From NCBI RefSeq assembly GCF_000155975.1, contig NZ_GG730301.1:435155-499154 (forward strand): DNA of 64,000 nt, read 5' to 3'. Shown here one piece after another: positions 23,997 through 36,600 of the stretch. The DNA comes from Citrobacter youngae ATCC 29220. Lineage in GTDB: Bacteria; Pseudomonadota; Gammaproteobacteria; Enterobacterales; Enterobacteriaceae. Made by a program: the position numbers and the translations under genes. Below the pieces are notes generated by a model that was not told the origin of the DNA, did not search any database, and saw only the letters and a program-made list of their open reading frames with translations. How positions within the stretch are numbered: the first letter of the stretch is position 1; each line of letters opens with the position of its first letter.

Positions 23997-26163
23997 TTTT
24001 CCACTCCCGACCGTGAGAAGGGACAGGAGCCCGGCTCGTATTTAGCGCCTGTGCTTTCGGGGCATCCATCACCAGTTGGCCTTCTTTCAACACCACAACG
24101 CGCTCGACCAGCTCCAGAACCGGCACGCGATGGGTGGCGACAATCAGTGTCCGGTTGCCCAGCCACTGGTCCAGCCGCTGAATAAACTCCCGCTCGGTAT
24201 GTTCATCCAGTGAAGCGCTGGGTTCGTCGAGTAGCACAATGTTAGGCGAGCGCAACAGCATTCTCGCCAGCAGAATTGACTGCCGTTGTCCGCCGGACAG
24301 ACCGTTGCCGCCCTCCATAATCGGATGCGCCAGCCCTTTGGCGAGCTGTTTAACGAAAGCCGCCGCGCCGCTGACCTCCAGCGCGTCGAAGAGCTGCGCG
24401 TCGCTGGCATGCGGTGCGCCGAGGGTCAGGTTCTCGCGCAGGGTGCCGAAAAACAGCCGCGCATTCTGGCTGAGAAAGCCGATGTTGCGGCGTAAATCGG
24501 CCATATCAATATGCGCCAGGCTCAGGTTATCGAGCCGGACATCGCCCTGAATAATCTCCACGCCGCCCGCCATGGCCTGGAGCAGCGTTGATTTTCCCGC
24601 GCCGTTACGCCCGAGAATTGCTATTCGTTCCCCGGGCATGATCTCCAGGCGTGAGATGCGCAGCGGAACGCGCTGATCGTCGTTGTGGTAGCGAAAATGT
24701 GCGTTTTCAAAGAGATAATGACCGTGAAGGATCTCCTGATGTACCCGGTCTTCATCGTACTGCGTTTCGGTGGGGAGCTGCATGATGCTGTCTAACCCCA
24801 TCTTCGCCGCCTTAACCTGCTGCCAGCGGGCCAGTACGCCGCACAGGTTAGCCATTGGGGCAATCATTCTGGAGCCGAGCATCGAGGCGGCCACCACGGC
24901 CCCGGTGGTCATTGTGCCTTCAATAACCATCGGCGCGCCGAACATAATAATGGCGGCGTAGACCAGGCTTTGCACCGACATGCCCCAGCCAATCAGCCCC
25001 TGGGTCAGCTTGTGCGTGCGTAGTCCGGACTCTCCGGTAATGCGGATGTAGCTGTTCCATTGCTGTAAAAAACGGTTTTCCGCCTGCATCAGCTTGATGT
25101 CCTCCAGCCCCTGAACGCTTTCAACCAGCACAGCGTTGCGCAGGGTGGATTCATGTGCTGCCTGATTGGCGAGCACCGCCAGTTTCTTCTGTAACAGCAA
25201 ACCCGGCAGGATCATCAGCAGGGCGGCGACGGGCGCTATCCATGCCAGCGGCGGCGCAATGCACGCCAGAACAACAATAAACAGAAAGAAAAAGGGCAAA
25301 TCGACAATCGTCGACAGGGTTGAGGAGGTGATCATCTCGCGAATCTGTTCCAGCTCGCGGAGTTGAGAAATAAAGCTCCCCGTTGAGCGGGGTACGGCGC
25401 TGTTGCGCAGCCGCAATGCGTGGCTGAACACACGATCGGAAATGCGCATATCGGCGCGTTTGCCGAGCAGGTCCATAATGTGGGTACGCGCTTCGCGCAG
25501 CAAAAAGCTAAACAGCACCGCTACCAGAATGCCGGTGGAGAGCACATATAGCGTTGGATAAGACTGGGCGGGGATCACCCGATCGTAGACCTGCATCGAA
25601 AAAATAATCCCGGCAAGCGACAGGACGTTAATCAGAAAAGCGGCAATCATGACTGGCAGGTAAGGGCGGATGTCCTGCAACACCAGTTCGCGCATCCAGT
25701 CGGGTTTAAAGCGAGAAACATAGCGGTCTACCCGACTGTCCTTCAGCGCCGACAGCGGGCGCAGCGCGGTAATGCTCACGATCTCCGGGAGAAGTTCTGC
25801 AACCGTCAGTCGGTTACGCTGTCCCTCTTTGCCGATGATAAAAACATCCAACGCATCTTCACCGTTGAAATGTTCTATCACCATCAGTTGGCCGCCGCGA
25901 AGTTCTGCTACTACCGGCAGTTGCCATTGGTTGAGCTCCTGCTTTGCGGTATCCAGCGCATGCCATGACAGTCCCGCCTGGCGCGCCAGCTGCGTCAGGG
26001 CGAGCGTTCTGCTTTTTCCCGCAAACCACGGGGCGTTGGCCTGGATTGCGCCAGGTGAACAGGTTACGCGATAGTGGCTGGCAATATGAGCGATCGCCTG
26101 CGCCCACTGGCTCAGGGCATGTTCGCCAATCGCCTCTTCAGCATGCGAATCGACGTCGCTCAT
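23977..26163 (-). CDS. bapC: Type I secretion ABC transporter
   Basis: A 728-residue transporter of the LapB/HlyB type. The first 140 residues form a peptidase-like domain without a clear catalytic Cys-His pair, usual for transporters of large adhesins. The membrane domain covers about 165-450. The ATPase domain has Walker A LGRNGAGKST near 520, the signature LSGGQRQSILLARML near 627, Walker B NIVLLDEPSASLD near 645 and the switch histidine in VATHR. It powers BapA export across both membranes from the C-terminal signal. Start and upstream stop overlap in ATGA with bapB, and its end overlaps bapD by 20 bases, so the three transport genes are made together. Confidence 0.9.
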   Translation of the reverse strand: MSDVDSHAEEAIGEHALSQWAQAIAHIASHYRVTCSPGAIQANAPWFAGKSRTLALTQLARQAGLSWHALDTAKQELNQWQLPVVAELRGGQLMVIEHFNGEDALDVFIIGKEGQRNRLTVAELLPEIVSITALRPLSALKDSRVDRYVSRFKPDWMRELVLQDIRPYLPVMIAAFLINVLSLAGIIFSMQVYDRVIPAQSYPTLYVLSTGILVAVLFSFLLREARTHIMDLLGKRADMRISDRVFSHALRLRNSAVPRSTGSFISQLRELEQIREMITSSTLSTIVDLPFFFLFIVVLACIAPPLAWIAPVAALLMILPGLLLQKKLAVLANQAAHESTLRNAVLVESVQGLEDIKLMQAENRFLQQWNSYIRITGESGLRTHKLTQGLIGWGMSVQSLVYAAIIMFGAPMVIEGTMTTGAVVAASMLGSRMIAPMANLCGVLARWQQVKAAKMGLDSIMQLPTETQYDEDRVHQEILHGHYLFENAHFRYHNDDQRVPLRISRLEIMPGERIAILGRNGAGKSTLLQAMAGGVEIIQGDVRLDNLSLAHIDMADLRRNIGFLSQNARLFFGTLRENLTLGAPHASDAQLFDALEVSGAAAFVKQLAKGLAHPIMEGGNGLSGGQRQSILLARMLLRSPNIVLLDEPSASLDEHTEREFIQRLDQWLGNRTLIVATHRVPVLELVERVVVLKEGQLVMDAPKAQALNTSRAPVPSHGREWKNENQSA

Positions 26164-27569
26164 AGCTGTATCTCCACCGATTGTATGCTGCGGTTATTTA
26201 AGGCAAACGCCTGACGAAGCGATCCGGTGTTGTACAGACAGTTCAGCTGTAGCTGACGCAGCTGGTTCTGGGTCTGGAGCTCAGCAAAACGCGCCTGGTA
26301 CACCTCCTGCTCGGCGTTAAGCACATCGAGCAGCGGACGTGAGCCAAGATCCAGATACTGCTGTTGATACAGCTCGCGCGTTTGTTCACTCAGTCGCTGC
26401 TGGCGCCGCAGAATCTGCAGGGCGGTGGCGAGGCTCATTGCCTGGCTGCGGGACTCCAGTAATTTCTGCCGTACTTCGAGTCGGGTGCGCTGGATGGAGT
26501 ACTGGGCCGACTCCACCGCGTGGCTGGCGGCGTTGCGTCTGGCAGTGAGGCCGCCTCCCTGATACAGCGGCATTTCAACTTTTACCCATGCGGAGTACTG
26601 GGTTTTGTCGAGCACTTCATGGCTGGGATATTTGTCGTTGAGATAGTGCTGAACCGATGGCTCCAGGGAGATGGTGGGCGTCATTTGCGCGTTGGCGTAG
26701 TCGAGGTTGGCCTGCGCCACGTTTGCCTGCGCCCATGCCGCCAGCACGGCGGGAACTAGCTTATCGTCTGGTTTAACGACATCACAGCTGCTGTCCAGTT
26801 TGCCGGGAAATTCATTGCTGATGCCGTTGAGCGAGCTCCAGCCAAGATAGCTCATCAAGGTTGCTTTGCTGCTGTCGAGATTGGACTGATACTGCGCCAG
26901 CTGCGAGCGTGCGGACTCAATACGCGCGTCGGTTTGCACCACGTCTGATAGCGAGGTTGCGCCTTCATCATTGCGCTGTCGGGTCAGTCGACCAATGCCG
27001 TTCAGGGCGGCGAGCTGCTCCTCGGCGGCGTCCACCATTTGCTGCCACGTCTGCACCTGAACAATCGCGTTGGCGGTCGCGTGGGCGATGGTATCAATAC
27101 TGAGTAACACATTAGCCTGCTGTTGCGCGGACCCTGCGGTTTCAGCGCGGACCTGGCTTGCCACTTTGCCGAAGTCATACAGCATTTGTGATACCGAAAT
27201 TACCAGCGCCGGGCTAAAGCCGTGGTCGGTGTAAGTATTGCTGTAGCCGTTGTTCATTCCGGCCGAAACCTGCGGATAATATTTCGATTTCGCCACGTCG
27301 ATCTGCTCATTTTGTGAGAGCAGTTTGCCGATAGATTCGCGAATAGAAGGATGCCAGCTCACGGCGCGACTCACGGCATCGGTCAGCGTCAGAGTACCGG
27401 GGGCGGCGGGGCTTAGCGGCAGATCGGCAACGGATCCATCCAGGTTCGGAAGCATCTGGCTGGAGGCCAGTCCTTCCGACGTAATAACCTGAGGTTCATC
27501 CTCGGCATTCCCCCGCATGGAACAGAGCGTTAATGCCAGCAGTAATGCAACGGGCATGACTTTTCCCAT
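26160..27569 (-). CDS. bapB: TolC-family outer-membrane secretion channel
   Basis: A 469-residue outer-membrane efflux protein with a signal peptide (residues 1-22, hydrophobic VALLLALTLCS, cut before EDEPQ). Two related helical-hairpin OEP repeats occupy about 60-240 and 260-450, as in TolC and LapE; Gln/Ala-rich coiled coils such as QQANVLLSIDTIAHATANAI are typical. It gives the secretion system its own exit duct. The gene follows bapA by 71 bases and overlaps bapC by 4. Symbol taken from the Salmonella bapABCD order. Confidence 0.87.
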   Translation of the reverse strand: MGKVMPVALLLALTLCSMRGNAEDEPQVITSEGLASSQMLPNLDGSVADLPLSPAAPGTLTLTDAVSRAVSWHPSIRESIGKLLSQNEQIDVAKSKYYPQVSAGMNNGYSNTYTDHGFSPALVISVSQMLYDFGKVASQVRAETAGSAQQQANVLLSIDTIAHATANAIVQVQTWQQMVDAAEEQLAALNGIGRLTRQRNDEGATSLSDVVQTDARIESARSQLAQYQSNLDSSKATLMSYLGWSSLNGISNEFPGKLDSSCDVVKPDDKLVPAVLAAWAQANVAQANLDYANAQMTPTISLEPSVQHYLNDKYPSHEVLDKTQYSAWVKVEMPLYQGGGLTARRNAASHAVESAQYSIQRTRLEVRQKLLESRSQAMSLATALQILRRQQRLSEQTRELYQQQYLDLGSRPLLDVLNAEQEVYQARFAELQTQNQLRQLQLNCLYNTGSLRQAFALNNRSIQSVEIQL

Positions 27570-27640
27570 ATCTCATCCCTTTCAAAATACAACCGTTACG
27601 GCAGTTGCTCCGGGCGTCGTGGCGCCCGGAGCTTTATGTA

Positions 27641-30600
27641 TTAACCACCCGTGATGAGGTGATTGTTCTGTAGCAGTTCATTCAGCGTGGTGTTGACATT
27701 CTCCAGGGTGATAAGGTTGGTGGATTGATAAGTTCCACCCGTGCCATCGCGGTCGATGGCGATCACGGTGTTGGATCCGATAGTGGTGACCTGCACATAG
27801 TTTCCAAGCGTTGAGGCCTGATGGTTCCATCCGCTCAGCAGTTCGTGGATATCGATCTTGTCGCCCTGGGCCAGCGAGAAATTGGTCCAGTTGTCGCTGT
27901 TGTTCCCTCCGGTGGCGTTGTTGGCATTAAGCAGGTGATAGATAAGCGTATCGCCGTAGGCCGATCCGATGATCACATCATGCTGTGAGGAGCTTGCCAG
28001 CTGCGGATTCATATTGATGGTCAGCGTGGCGGTGTCCGTATGCCCGTTTTGGTCATTCAGCGTATAGGTGAAGGTCTCTTTGGTGGTCATTGATGCCACG
28101 GTCGTACCCGGCTTCAGCGTGTAGGTGTATGAGCCATCCAGATTCATGGTCAGTGAGCCATAATGGCCCTGAATGGTGGCGCTACTGGTACTGCCGGTCG
28201 GATTGAGCGTGGCGGTACTGCCGTTATAGCCATTGACGGTAAGCAGGGTATGGACGGTTGACAGCTGATCGTGGGCGCCTGCCGCATCACTACCATCAAA
28301 AATATTGCCATTCACCGTGGTGGTGTTGACGTCATAGGTATTAAGGTGCCAGGTGGTGCCGGTGACGTTCGGCGTAATGCTGACGTTACCCACGGCCAGC
28401 CCGCCCATCGTTCCTGTGAAGCTGACGGTGTAATGACCTGCGGTCAGTTCGGCATTCCCTAGCGAGACCGCGATTGAACTGCCTAACAGGCTGATGGAGC
28501 TGGCGGGTACCGAACCGGAAAGTGTGTATCCGCCAGGACCGGTTATCGTCCAGGTCACACCCAGCGTACCGACGGTGATAAGCGTGTTGATATCGAAGTT
28601 AAGCGTGGCGTTTTTCAGGACGTCATTCGTCGCGATGTCAAACGAACCTGTCGCGGTGGCCTTGCTCCCCAGCGTCGGAATTGTCGCTGTTCCCAGCGCG
28701 CCGCTTCCATATGCAGCCGAGTCCTGAACGGTACTTACCGCCATGACGCCGCTGACGTCATCGACGGCATTCAGCACCTGCGGGGTTGGCGTGATGTTCA
28801 GTGAGGCGGTGTCCGTATCGCCGTTCTGCGCGCGTAAGGTATAGACGAAACTGTCCGGGGACTTAATGCTGTCCGCACCAATACCGTTTTTCAGCGTGTA
28901 GGTGTAATTTCCTTTTGCGTCAATGAGCAACGTGCCATAGAGGCCGTTTATGGTGGTATTCCCGCTTGCCGACACCGCCACGCCGTTGACTTCAGTAATC
29001 ACCGCATCTGGCGGTGCAATATCGTTAGTCAGCACATTGCCGGCGGTATTCGCCGTCGTGCTGTCTACGACATAGGTATGATCCTGCGAGATATTGAGCG
29101 TGTAGCCGGTGAGAGCGCTGATCCCGCTGGCGGTATTCAGTACAAACAGGTATTCACCGCCAGGCAGCGTTACCGTCAACGGTTGCGAATTGCCGTTCAG
29201 CAGCAGGGTGTTGATCCAGCCTTTTTGCACCCGGTATTGTTCAAACTGTTGAATCGCATCATTGAAGCGGTAGATATAAAGATCGAACGTTGAGGCCAGC
29301 GTTACGCCGCCAACGGTCCCTTGAATGGTCATCGTCCGGGTTGACCCTTCCTCTACATTAAAGATAATCGGATTGGTCATGTCATCAAGCAGATTGGCGT
29401 TAAGCACGGTGCCAACTCCGACGCTTAATACCGTCAGACCGCTTTGTGCTGATGGCCCATTGTTGACATAGCTGACGCTGGTATCAAAGACCAGGGCAGC
29501 ATTGTTGTCGGTCGCAATAACGGTAGTGGCCGCCGGGGCTGGCCCCAGGTTGATCACCAGATGTGCCGAGCTGCTGTTGTTGCCCTGCGTAATGGTGTAG
29601 GTGAAGCTCTCTTTTTGACCGTATACCGCAGTGCGGGTGTCAGTTAATGTGTAACGGTAGCTGCCGTCCTGGTTGATGTGCAGGGTGCCGTACTGACCTT
29701 TGATATCCGCCCCGCTCGCGCCAACGACGGTGGTTTTCCCGCTGGCATCAGTGACTGATGTTAGTGTTGTCCCGGTTGGCGTAACGTCGTCGGCCATCAC
29801 GTTGCCAGTATTGACGGTCGGCCCGCTGACAACGCCTGCGCTGGTCTGATGTACGTCTACGTCCAGGCTGGTATATGAACCTGTCGCCAGCAGGCTGGTG
29901 TTATAGGTCAGCACGCGATACTGCCCGCCGGTCAGGCCGGTCAGATTCAGGGTAACGCCGCTACCGGTTAACGTCAGCAGGTTAGCGAAGTCGCCAACCG
30001 CGGTGTTAATAATGGTGTTCCAGGCGCCGAGAGTGGCGTCAAAGCGCTGTACCACAATCTCCTGGGTGCTAAGCAATGACAGAACAATGCCTGTTGCCGC
30101 CGCATCGATCGTGACATTGCCAAAACCGCCGTCGGCAATGGCGAACTGTACCTGCGCCGTGTCGTTGCCGAGAACGGACGCGACGTTGCCTAATGCGCCA
30201 ACCAGCAGCAGGCCGTAGTCAGAGTAGCTCTGTGAGCTGGTGGTTGCGGTGGTTGTCAGCGCGAGGCTGGTGACGTTATCGTTAGCCGAGAGCGGGAGGA
30301 TCGGGGCGGTAATGGAGAGCGGCCCCGACGTATTGCCCGCCGCATCGGTTGCGGTTATGCCCAGCGTCTGCCCTTCAATTTGTTTGGTCGGCAAGGTTAA
30401 CGACCAGACGCCGTTGCTTCCGGCGGTGGTGGTATAGGTACCTGCGCCAGGAATTGTCACCGTCACCGTGCTGTTTGCTTCAGCCTGACCTGTCAGCGAA
30501 CCGCCATCCGCGCTCAGTATGCCGGTTGGCGTATTGGGAGCCAGCGTGTCGACCACCACCGTTGCGGCGCCTGATGCGGCGCCTGTGCCATTTGCGTTGG

Positions 30601-33600
30601 TTGCCGTTGCGGTAAAGGCGTGCAAGCCTTCAGTCAAATTGCTGCCAGGCGTGAAGGACCAGACGCCGCTGGGGTCCGCCTGGGTGGTGCCAAGCAGCGC
30701 GCCGTTGTTGTAGATGCTGATGATGGCATTTGCCTGTGCCGTTCCGTTAAGCGTAGGTAAGGCGTCATTGGTGACCTGGCCATTGGCGATAATCCCGGTA
30801 TAAATCCCGAAATCATCCACGACGCTGACGATGGTCGGGGCATCGGGTACTCGGGTATCCGGAGCGGTAAAGCCTGTAGAAACACCGGTATTACCCGCTT
30901 TATCCTGGGCAAACGCCAGCAGTGCTTGCCCACTGGTTTGCGCCGGGGAAAGCGTCACCACAAAGCTGCCAGCGCCGTCCGCGGTGGCGGTTCCCAGTAC
31001 GGTCCCGTTGCCGGACGTTATGGTCACGGTGCTACCTGCTTCAGCCGTACCGGTGACACGGTTTCCGGTGGCATTGATCGTCAGGCCTGTCGGCGCGCCT
31101 GGCGCGAGGGTATCCACCACAATTGATGAGATGGGGGAGGTGATGCTCACGTTCCCCGCCGCATCAGTGGCATTAACCGTGTAAGCATGCGTGCCCTGGC
31201 CCAACGCCGCGGTGGGCGTCCATGTCCAGTTGCCACTGGCGTTCGCCGTCACGGAGGCCACCAGCGTGTTGTTGTCAAAGATATTGACCGTGCTGTTGGC
31301 TTCTGCCGTGCCGTTGAGCGTAGGGAGGGTATCATTGGTGGACTGACCATTACCCACTGCGCCAGTGATGTTCGGGACATCGTCAATAATGCTGACGATG
31401 ACCGGCACGCCTGGCGCGGTGGTATCAACGATTATCACAAAGCTGTCGGTCGCCGGGCTGTTATTTCCCGCCGCATCGGTGGCGGTGACGGTTAGCGTAT
31501 GTGAGCCATCGCTGAGCGGGGTTCCCGGCGTGAAGGTCCAGGCGCCGCCAGCGCCAGCCGTGGTTGTTCCCAACAAGGTGTTTCCGTCATAAACACTAAC
31601 CGTACTTCCCACCTCCGCGGTTCCGTTCAGCGTCGGTCGGCTATCATTACTGGTCTGACCGTTATTCAGGTTGCCGAATGCGCCGCCAGCGACGTCATCC
31701 ACGACGGTAGCCAGGGTTGGGGTGGCAGGGGCCGATGTGTCGACAGTCAGCGTAAAGCCGCCGGTTGGCGGGCTGGCGTTGCCTGCGGCATCCGTAGCGA
31801 CAGCGGTAATGGTATGTGTACCGCTTCCCAGCGTGGAGGTGGTGACGCTCCAGGTACCGTTGGCTAACACGGTGGTGGTTCCCAGTACCGTATTATTCTC
31901 ATACAGGGTGATTGTGGCTCCGGCCTCCGCGGTGCCGCTAAACGTCGGCGTTGGATCGTTGGTGCTTTGCCCGTTAGTTATCGCGCCGATGCCTGGAGCC
32001 ATATCATCGGTCACCAGGGTAATAACCGGTAGCAATGGCGCAGTGGTATCCACCACGAAGGTGAAGCTGTCCGATGCAGGGCTCGCATTACCCGCCGCAT
32101 CGATGGCCGTTACGGTGATGACATGGTTGCCCGTGGCCATTGCTGGCGCAGGCGTATAGCTCCAGTTACCGCTGCTGTTAGCGGTTATCTCCGTTAACAA
32201 AGAGCCGTTGTCAAAAATGCGGATAGTGGCGTAGGGTTCGCTGGTTCCGCTGAAAGTCGGACGGGCATCATCAGTAATTTGTCCATTGCTGAGGTTGCCG
32301 GTGAGCGGCCCCTGATCGTCAAAGACGGTGGTGATTACAGGCGCGGCAGGGGCGGTGGTATCAATAATGAATGAGCGAACATCCGACGCTGGCCCGGTAT
32401 TACCCGCGGTATCTGTTGCCTTCGCGGTAAGATTCCATGTGCCCGCAGCAAGCGCATTGGTTGGTGTAAAACTCCAGTTGCCGCTGGCCTGAACGAGTGC
32501 GGTACCCACGAGCGAAGCGCCGTTATAGATAGCGATCGTCGAGCCTGCTTCACCGGTCCCGGTAATTGTTGGCCTGGTCTCGTTGGTGCTGCCACCATTT
32601 GGCACGACGCCAATGACGGGCGCCGTGTTATCTGCGACGCTGGTAATGACGGGCGCAACAGGTGGTGTGGCGTCAACATTCAGCGTAAATCCACCGGATA
32701 AGGCGCTGGTGTTGCCCGCAGGGTCGGTGGCGCTGAGGGTAAAGGTATGGTTACCGTTAGTGAGCGGCGTACCCGGCGTGAAGCTCCATGCCCCGGTTCC
32801 ATCCACAATGGCTGTGCCTATCGGGGTTGTGCCACCGTCCAGCCAGATGTTAATCGTCGCCCCGACTTCTCCGCGACCGTTGAGCGTCGGAGTCGCGTCG
32901 TTGGTGAGCTGACCGCTCACCAGATTGCCAGTTAAACCGGGCTGATCGTCTACCACGGAAGTGAGCGTCGGTACGGCGGGGGGCGTCACATCCACAACGA
33001 TATTCCACGCAGAGGAGGCCGCGCTGGTGTTACCTGCCGGGTCGGTGGCGCTGACGGTCAGATTGTGGCTACCTTCCGTAAGATCGCTGTTAACCGTCCA
33101 GGACCAGGTTCCTCCGGGGGCTACCACGGTAGTGCCGAGAAGTACGCCGTTATCAAAGATATTAATGGTTGCATCCGCTTCGCCCGTCCCGTTGAGCACC
33201 GGTCGGCGATCGTCGGTTACCTGGCCTGGCAAAACGGACACGTTCGGCTGATTGTTATCGTCAATCACCGATGTCATTGCCGGGACGTTGGGCGCCTGGG
33301 CGTCAATGGTCAGGGTGAAGCTGCCCGAAACCGCCCCGGTATTGCCTGCGCTATCTGTTGCGCTGGCGGTGAACACATGCTGGTCGTTACTGAGAGGATT
33401 TCCCGGCGTAAAGCTCCAGCTACCGTTTTGATCTACCGTGGTGGTTCCGATCGGATTGTTGTTATCAAAGACGGTGATGGTCGCGCCCGCTTCGCCGGTC
33501 CCGTTGAGCGTTGGGCGCGGATCGTTGGTGAGCGCGTTGTTAGCCAGGGAGCCGGTATAGCCGGGCACATCATCAACGGCGTTAACTATCGTGGGCTGTT

Positions 33601-36600
33601 GTGAAGCGGTCAGATCGACGGTAATGGCGATCGGCGTTGACAGACCGCCCGTGCCGTTGCCGTTGGTGGCCTGAACGGTAAAACTGTAGCTTCCTTCGCC
33701 CGGCAGGGTGGGAACCGCAAATGTCCAGTTGCCGCTGGCATCAACGGTGGCCAGGCCTGCGCTGATGTCGTTAATAAAGACTTCGACCGTCGAGCCTGTT
33801 TCCGTTGTGCCACGCAGCGTTGGGGTCGTGTCGTCTGTTCTACCGCCAGCAGTGAGAATATTCCCCTGCACGCTACCGATGTTATCGTCAATCGCGGTGA
33901 TGACCGGTACGCCAGGCAGACCACTGTCGGAGGCATCAAATGTGACTTCACCGCTGGCGTTACCTGCACGATCGGTAGCTTTCGCGGTAAGCTCACTGCC
34001 GTTGGTCTGGGCCGGGCTTAAGGTGACGGTGAATTCGCCGCTATTATTCGCGGTCGCGGTACCGATTAACGTACCGGAAGCATCGCGGATCTCAACCGTG
34101 GCGAAAGGATCTGCCAGTCCAGAAACCCGGGTGCCATCCGGCGAGACCGTCTGAATCGTCGGGTCTGGCGGCGGTGTAATGTCTACCGTGATAGTGATGG
34201 CCGGCGTTTGGGCCGTCGTATTTCCGCCGCCGTCCTGTGCGCTGAAGGTCAGCGCGTGAGTCGCTTCTGAAAGTGCAGGCGTGGTGAAGGTCCATTTCCC
34301 ATCAATGACGTTTGCGGTGCCTATGATCGCGTTATTGTCGTAAATCGTTACTGTGCTGCCAGGCTCAGCGGTGCCGTTGATGGTTAATGTCTGGTCGTTA
34401 GTGAATGAACCATCACTCAATGAGCCGATGACCGGCGCGACGTCATCAAGGATTTCCGTGACCACAGGAGCCTGAAGAGGGACGGTATCCACGGTAAACG
34501 TAAAGCTGTTCGAGGTATCGCTGGGGTTTCCCGCAGCATCTTTCGCGACAGCGGTCAGGGTATAGGTACCATCGAGCAGGGCGCTGGCGATGGGGAATTC
34601 CCAGTTACCAAAACTGTCGACGGTGGCCACGCCCAGAATGGCCGCGCCATTGAAAAGCGTAATTATGCTGCCAGCTTCACCCGTACCATGAATAACCGGC
34701 GTATTGTCATCGGTAGTGGCGTTGTTGATAAAGTTTGATTCAGGAACGCCGTCATCATCCGTCGCAAATTCAATAGTGGGAGTGGTTGGAGCCGTTATGT
34801 CAATGGTCAGGGTGACAGGATCTGACGGATCGCTGATGTTACCTGCAATATCGGTTTCCGTCGTCGTGATGACGTAGGTCGTGTTTGGGGCCAACGCGCC
34901 GGGGGTAAAGGACCAGTTGCCGTTATCGCCAACCGTTGTTTGACCAATTTCACTGCCGTTATTGTAGAGAGTGATAGTACTACCCGGTTCTCCTTTACCG
35001 CTGAAGGTTGGCGTGGTGTCGTTGGTTGCGCCATTGTCGGAAACGTTGCCGATAACAGGGGCAACGTTATCAGTGACCAGCGGTGCGTCAGGTTTAGCGG
35101 GGGGAACGGTATCTATTGTGATGGAGTAAACGCCGGATAGCGGGCTGACGTTGCCCGCCGCATCGGTTGCCGTGGCGGTGATGACGTTTAAGCCTTCAGA
35201 TAAGTTGGCGGTTGGCTGATAGGTCCATTTCCCTTGTGGATTGACCGGTACCGTGTCCACCTCAATGCCATTATTGTAGAGCGTGATCGTGGCGCCTGGC
35301 TCCCCGGTCCCGCTCAGAAGCGGGGTTTCCTGGTTCGTTATGCTGCCATTGGCCAGCACGACATTCTCGGTACCCACAACAATGGTTGCTGACAGAATTT
35401 GCGGTGCGTTTGGCGCATTCGTATCAACCTGTAGCGTGAGACTGGTCGATTTCGGGCCTTCATTACCCGCCGGATCGCTGGCGGTTGCCGTCAATTCATG
35501 TGTGCCGTCGCCCAGTACGGCTGGCGGCGTAAATTGCCAGCTTCCATCTTCGCCAACCGTTGTTTCGCCAATTGGCTTGCCATTGTCATAGAGGGTGATG
35601 GTGTCGCCAGCCGTGCCACTACCGGTTAACTGTGGCTGAGAAGAGTTTGTCGGTTTACTTATATCGATAGGATTATCATCGGCGTCAAGGATCGCAGAAA
35701 AATCTGGGGCGACAGGCGGCGTACCGTCAATGGTAATGGTGAATCCGGCGGAAGGATTTGTCGTGTTCCCATGGCTGTCGCTGGCTGTCACCGTAAACTC
35801 ATATGTGTTATCGGACAACGCTTGCGGGAGGGTGTAACTCCAGGCCCCGCTATTATCGACAGTAATATCTGCAATCAATTGCCCGTCACGCATCAGATGA
35901 ACCAGTGAACCGGGTTCGCCCGTCCCGTTGATGGTTGGCGTGTTATCGTTGGTCAGACCGTTATTGGCGACGGAACCGACAATGCCGGGTTTGTCATCCG
36001 TTACATGGGTAATGACCGGCATTTGCGGCGACTGCGTATCAACAATCAGTTCAAATAAGGTCGCCGGGCTGGCGTTGTTTTTGGCATCCGTAGCGACCAC
36101 GGTAAGCTGGTGTTTCCCTTCACCGAGATCGGACTGAGGGGTGAAGCTCCAGCTACCGTTGGGCTGCATGACGGCCAAACCTATGGATACGCCGTTATCA
36201 AATATTTCTACGGTTGAGCCGGCTTCGGCTGTACCGCTTAATGTCGGACGGTTGTCGTTAGTGGTTTGTCCACTGGTGAGCGGCCCGGTATCACCTTCGA
36301 CATCATCCCATACCTGCAAAATGATGGGCTTATCTGGGGCGGTGATATCCGGCGCGACTGCGGTTTGCGCTGGACTTTCATTTTTCGCGCTGTCTGTCGC
36401 GGTGACGCTGACGGTTTCGCCATTCGTCTGCGCTGGCGAAAGCGGTACGGTAAAATGGCCATCGCTTCCAGTTTTACCTGTACCGATTGTGCTGCCGTTT
36501 GGTGCGGTAATCGTTATTGAACTACCGGGTTCGGCAGTACCCGTTACGCTGGTACCATCCAGGCTAACCGTTACGTCTTTCGGGGCGAGCGGTGCGGTTG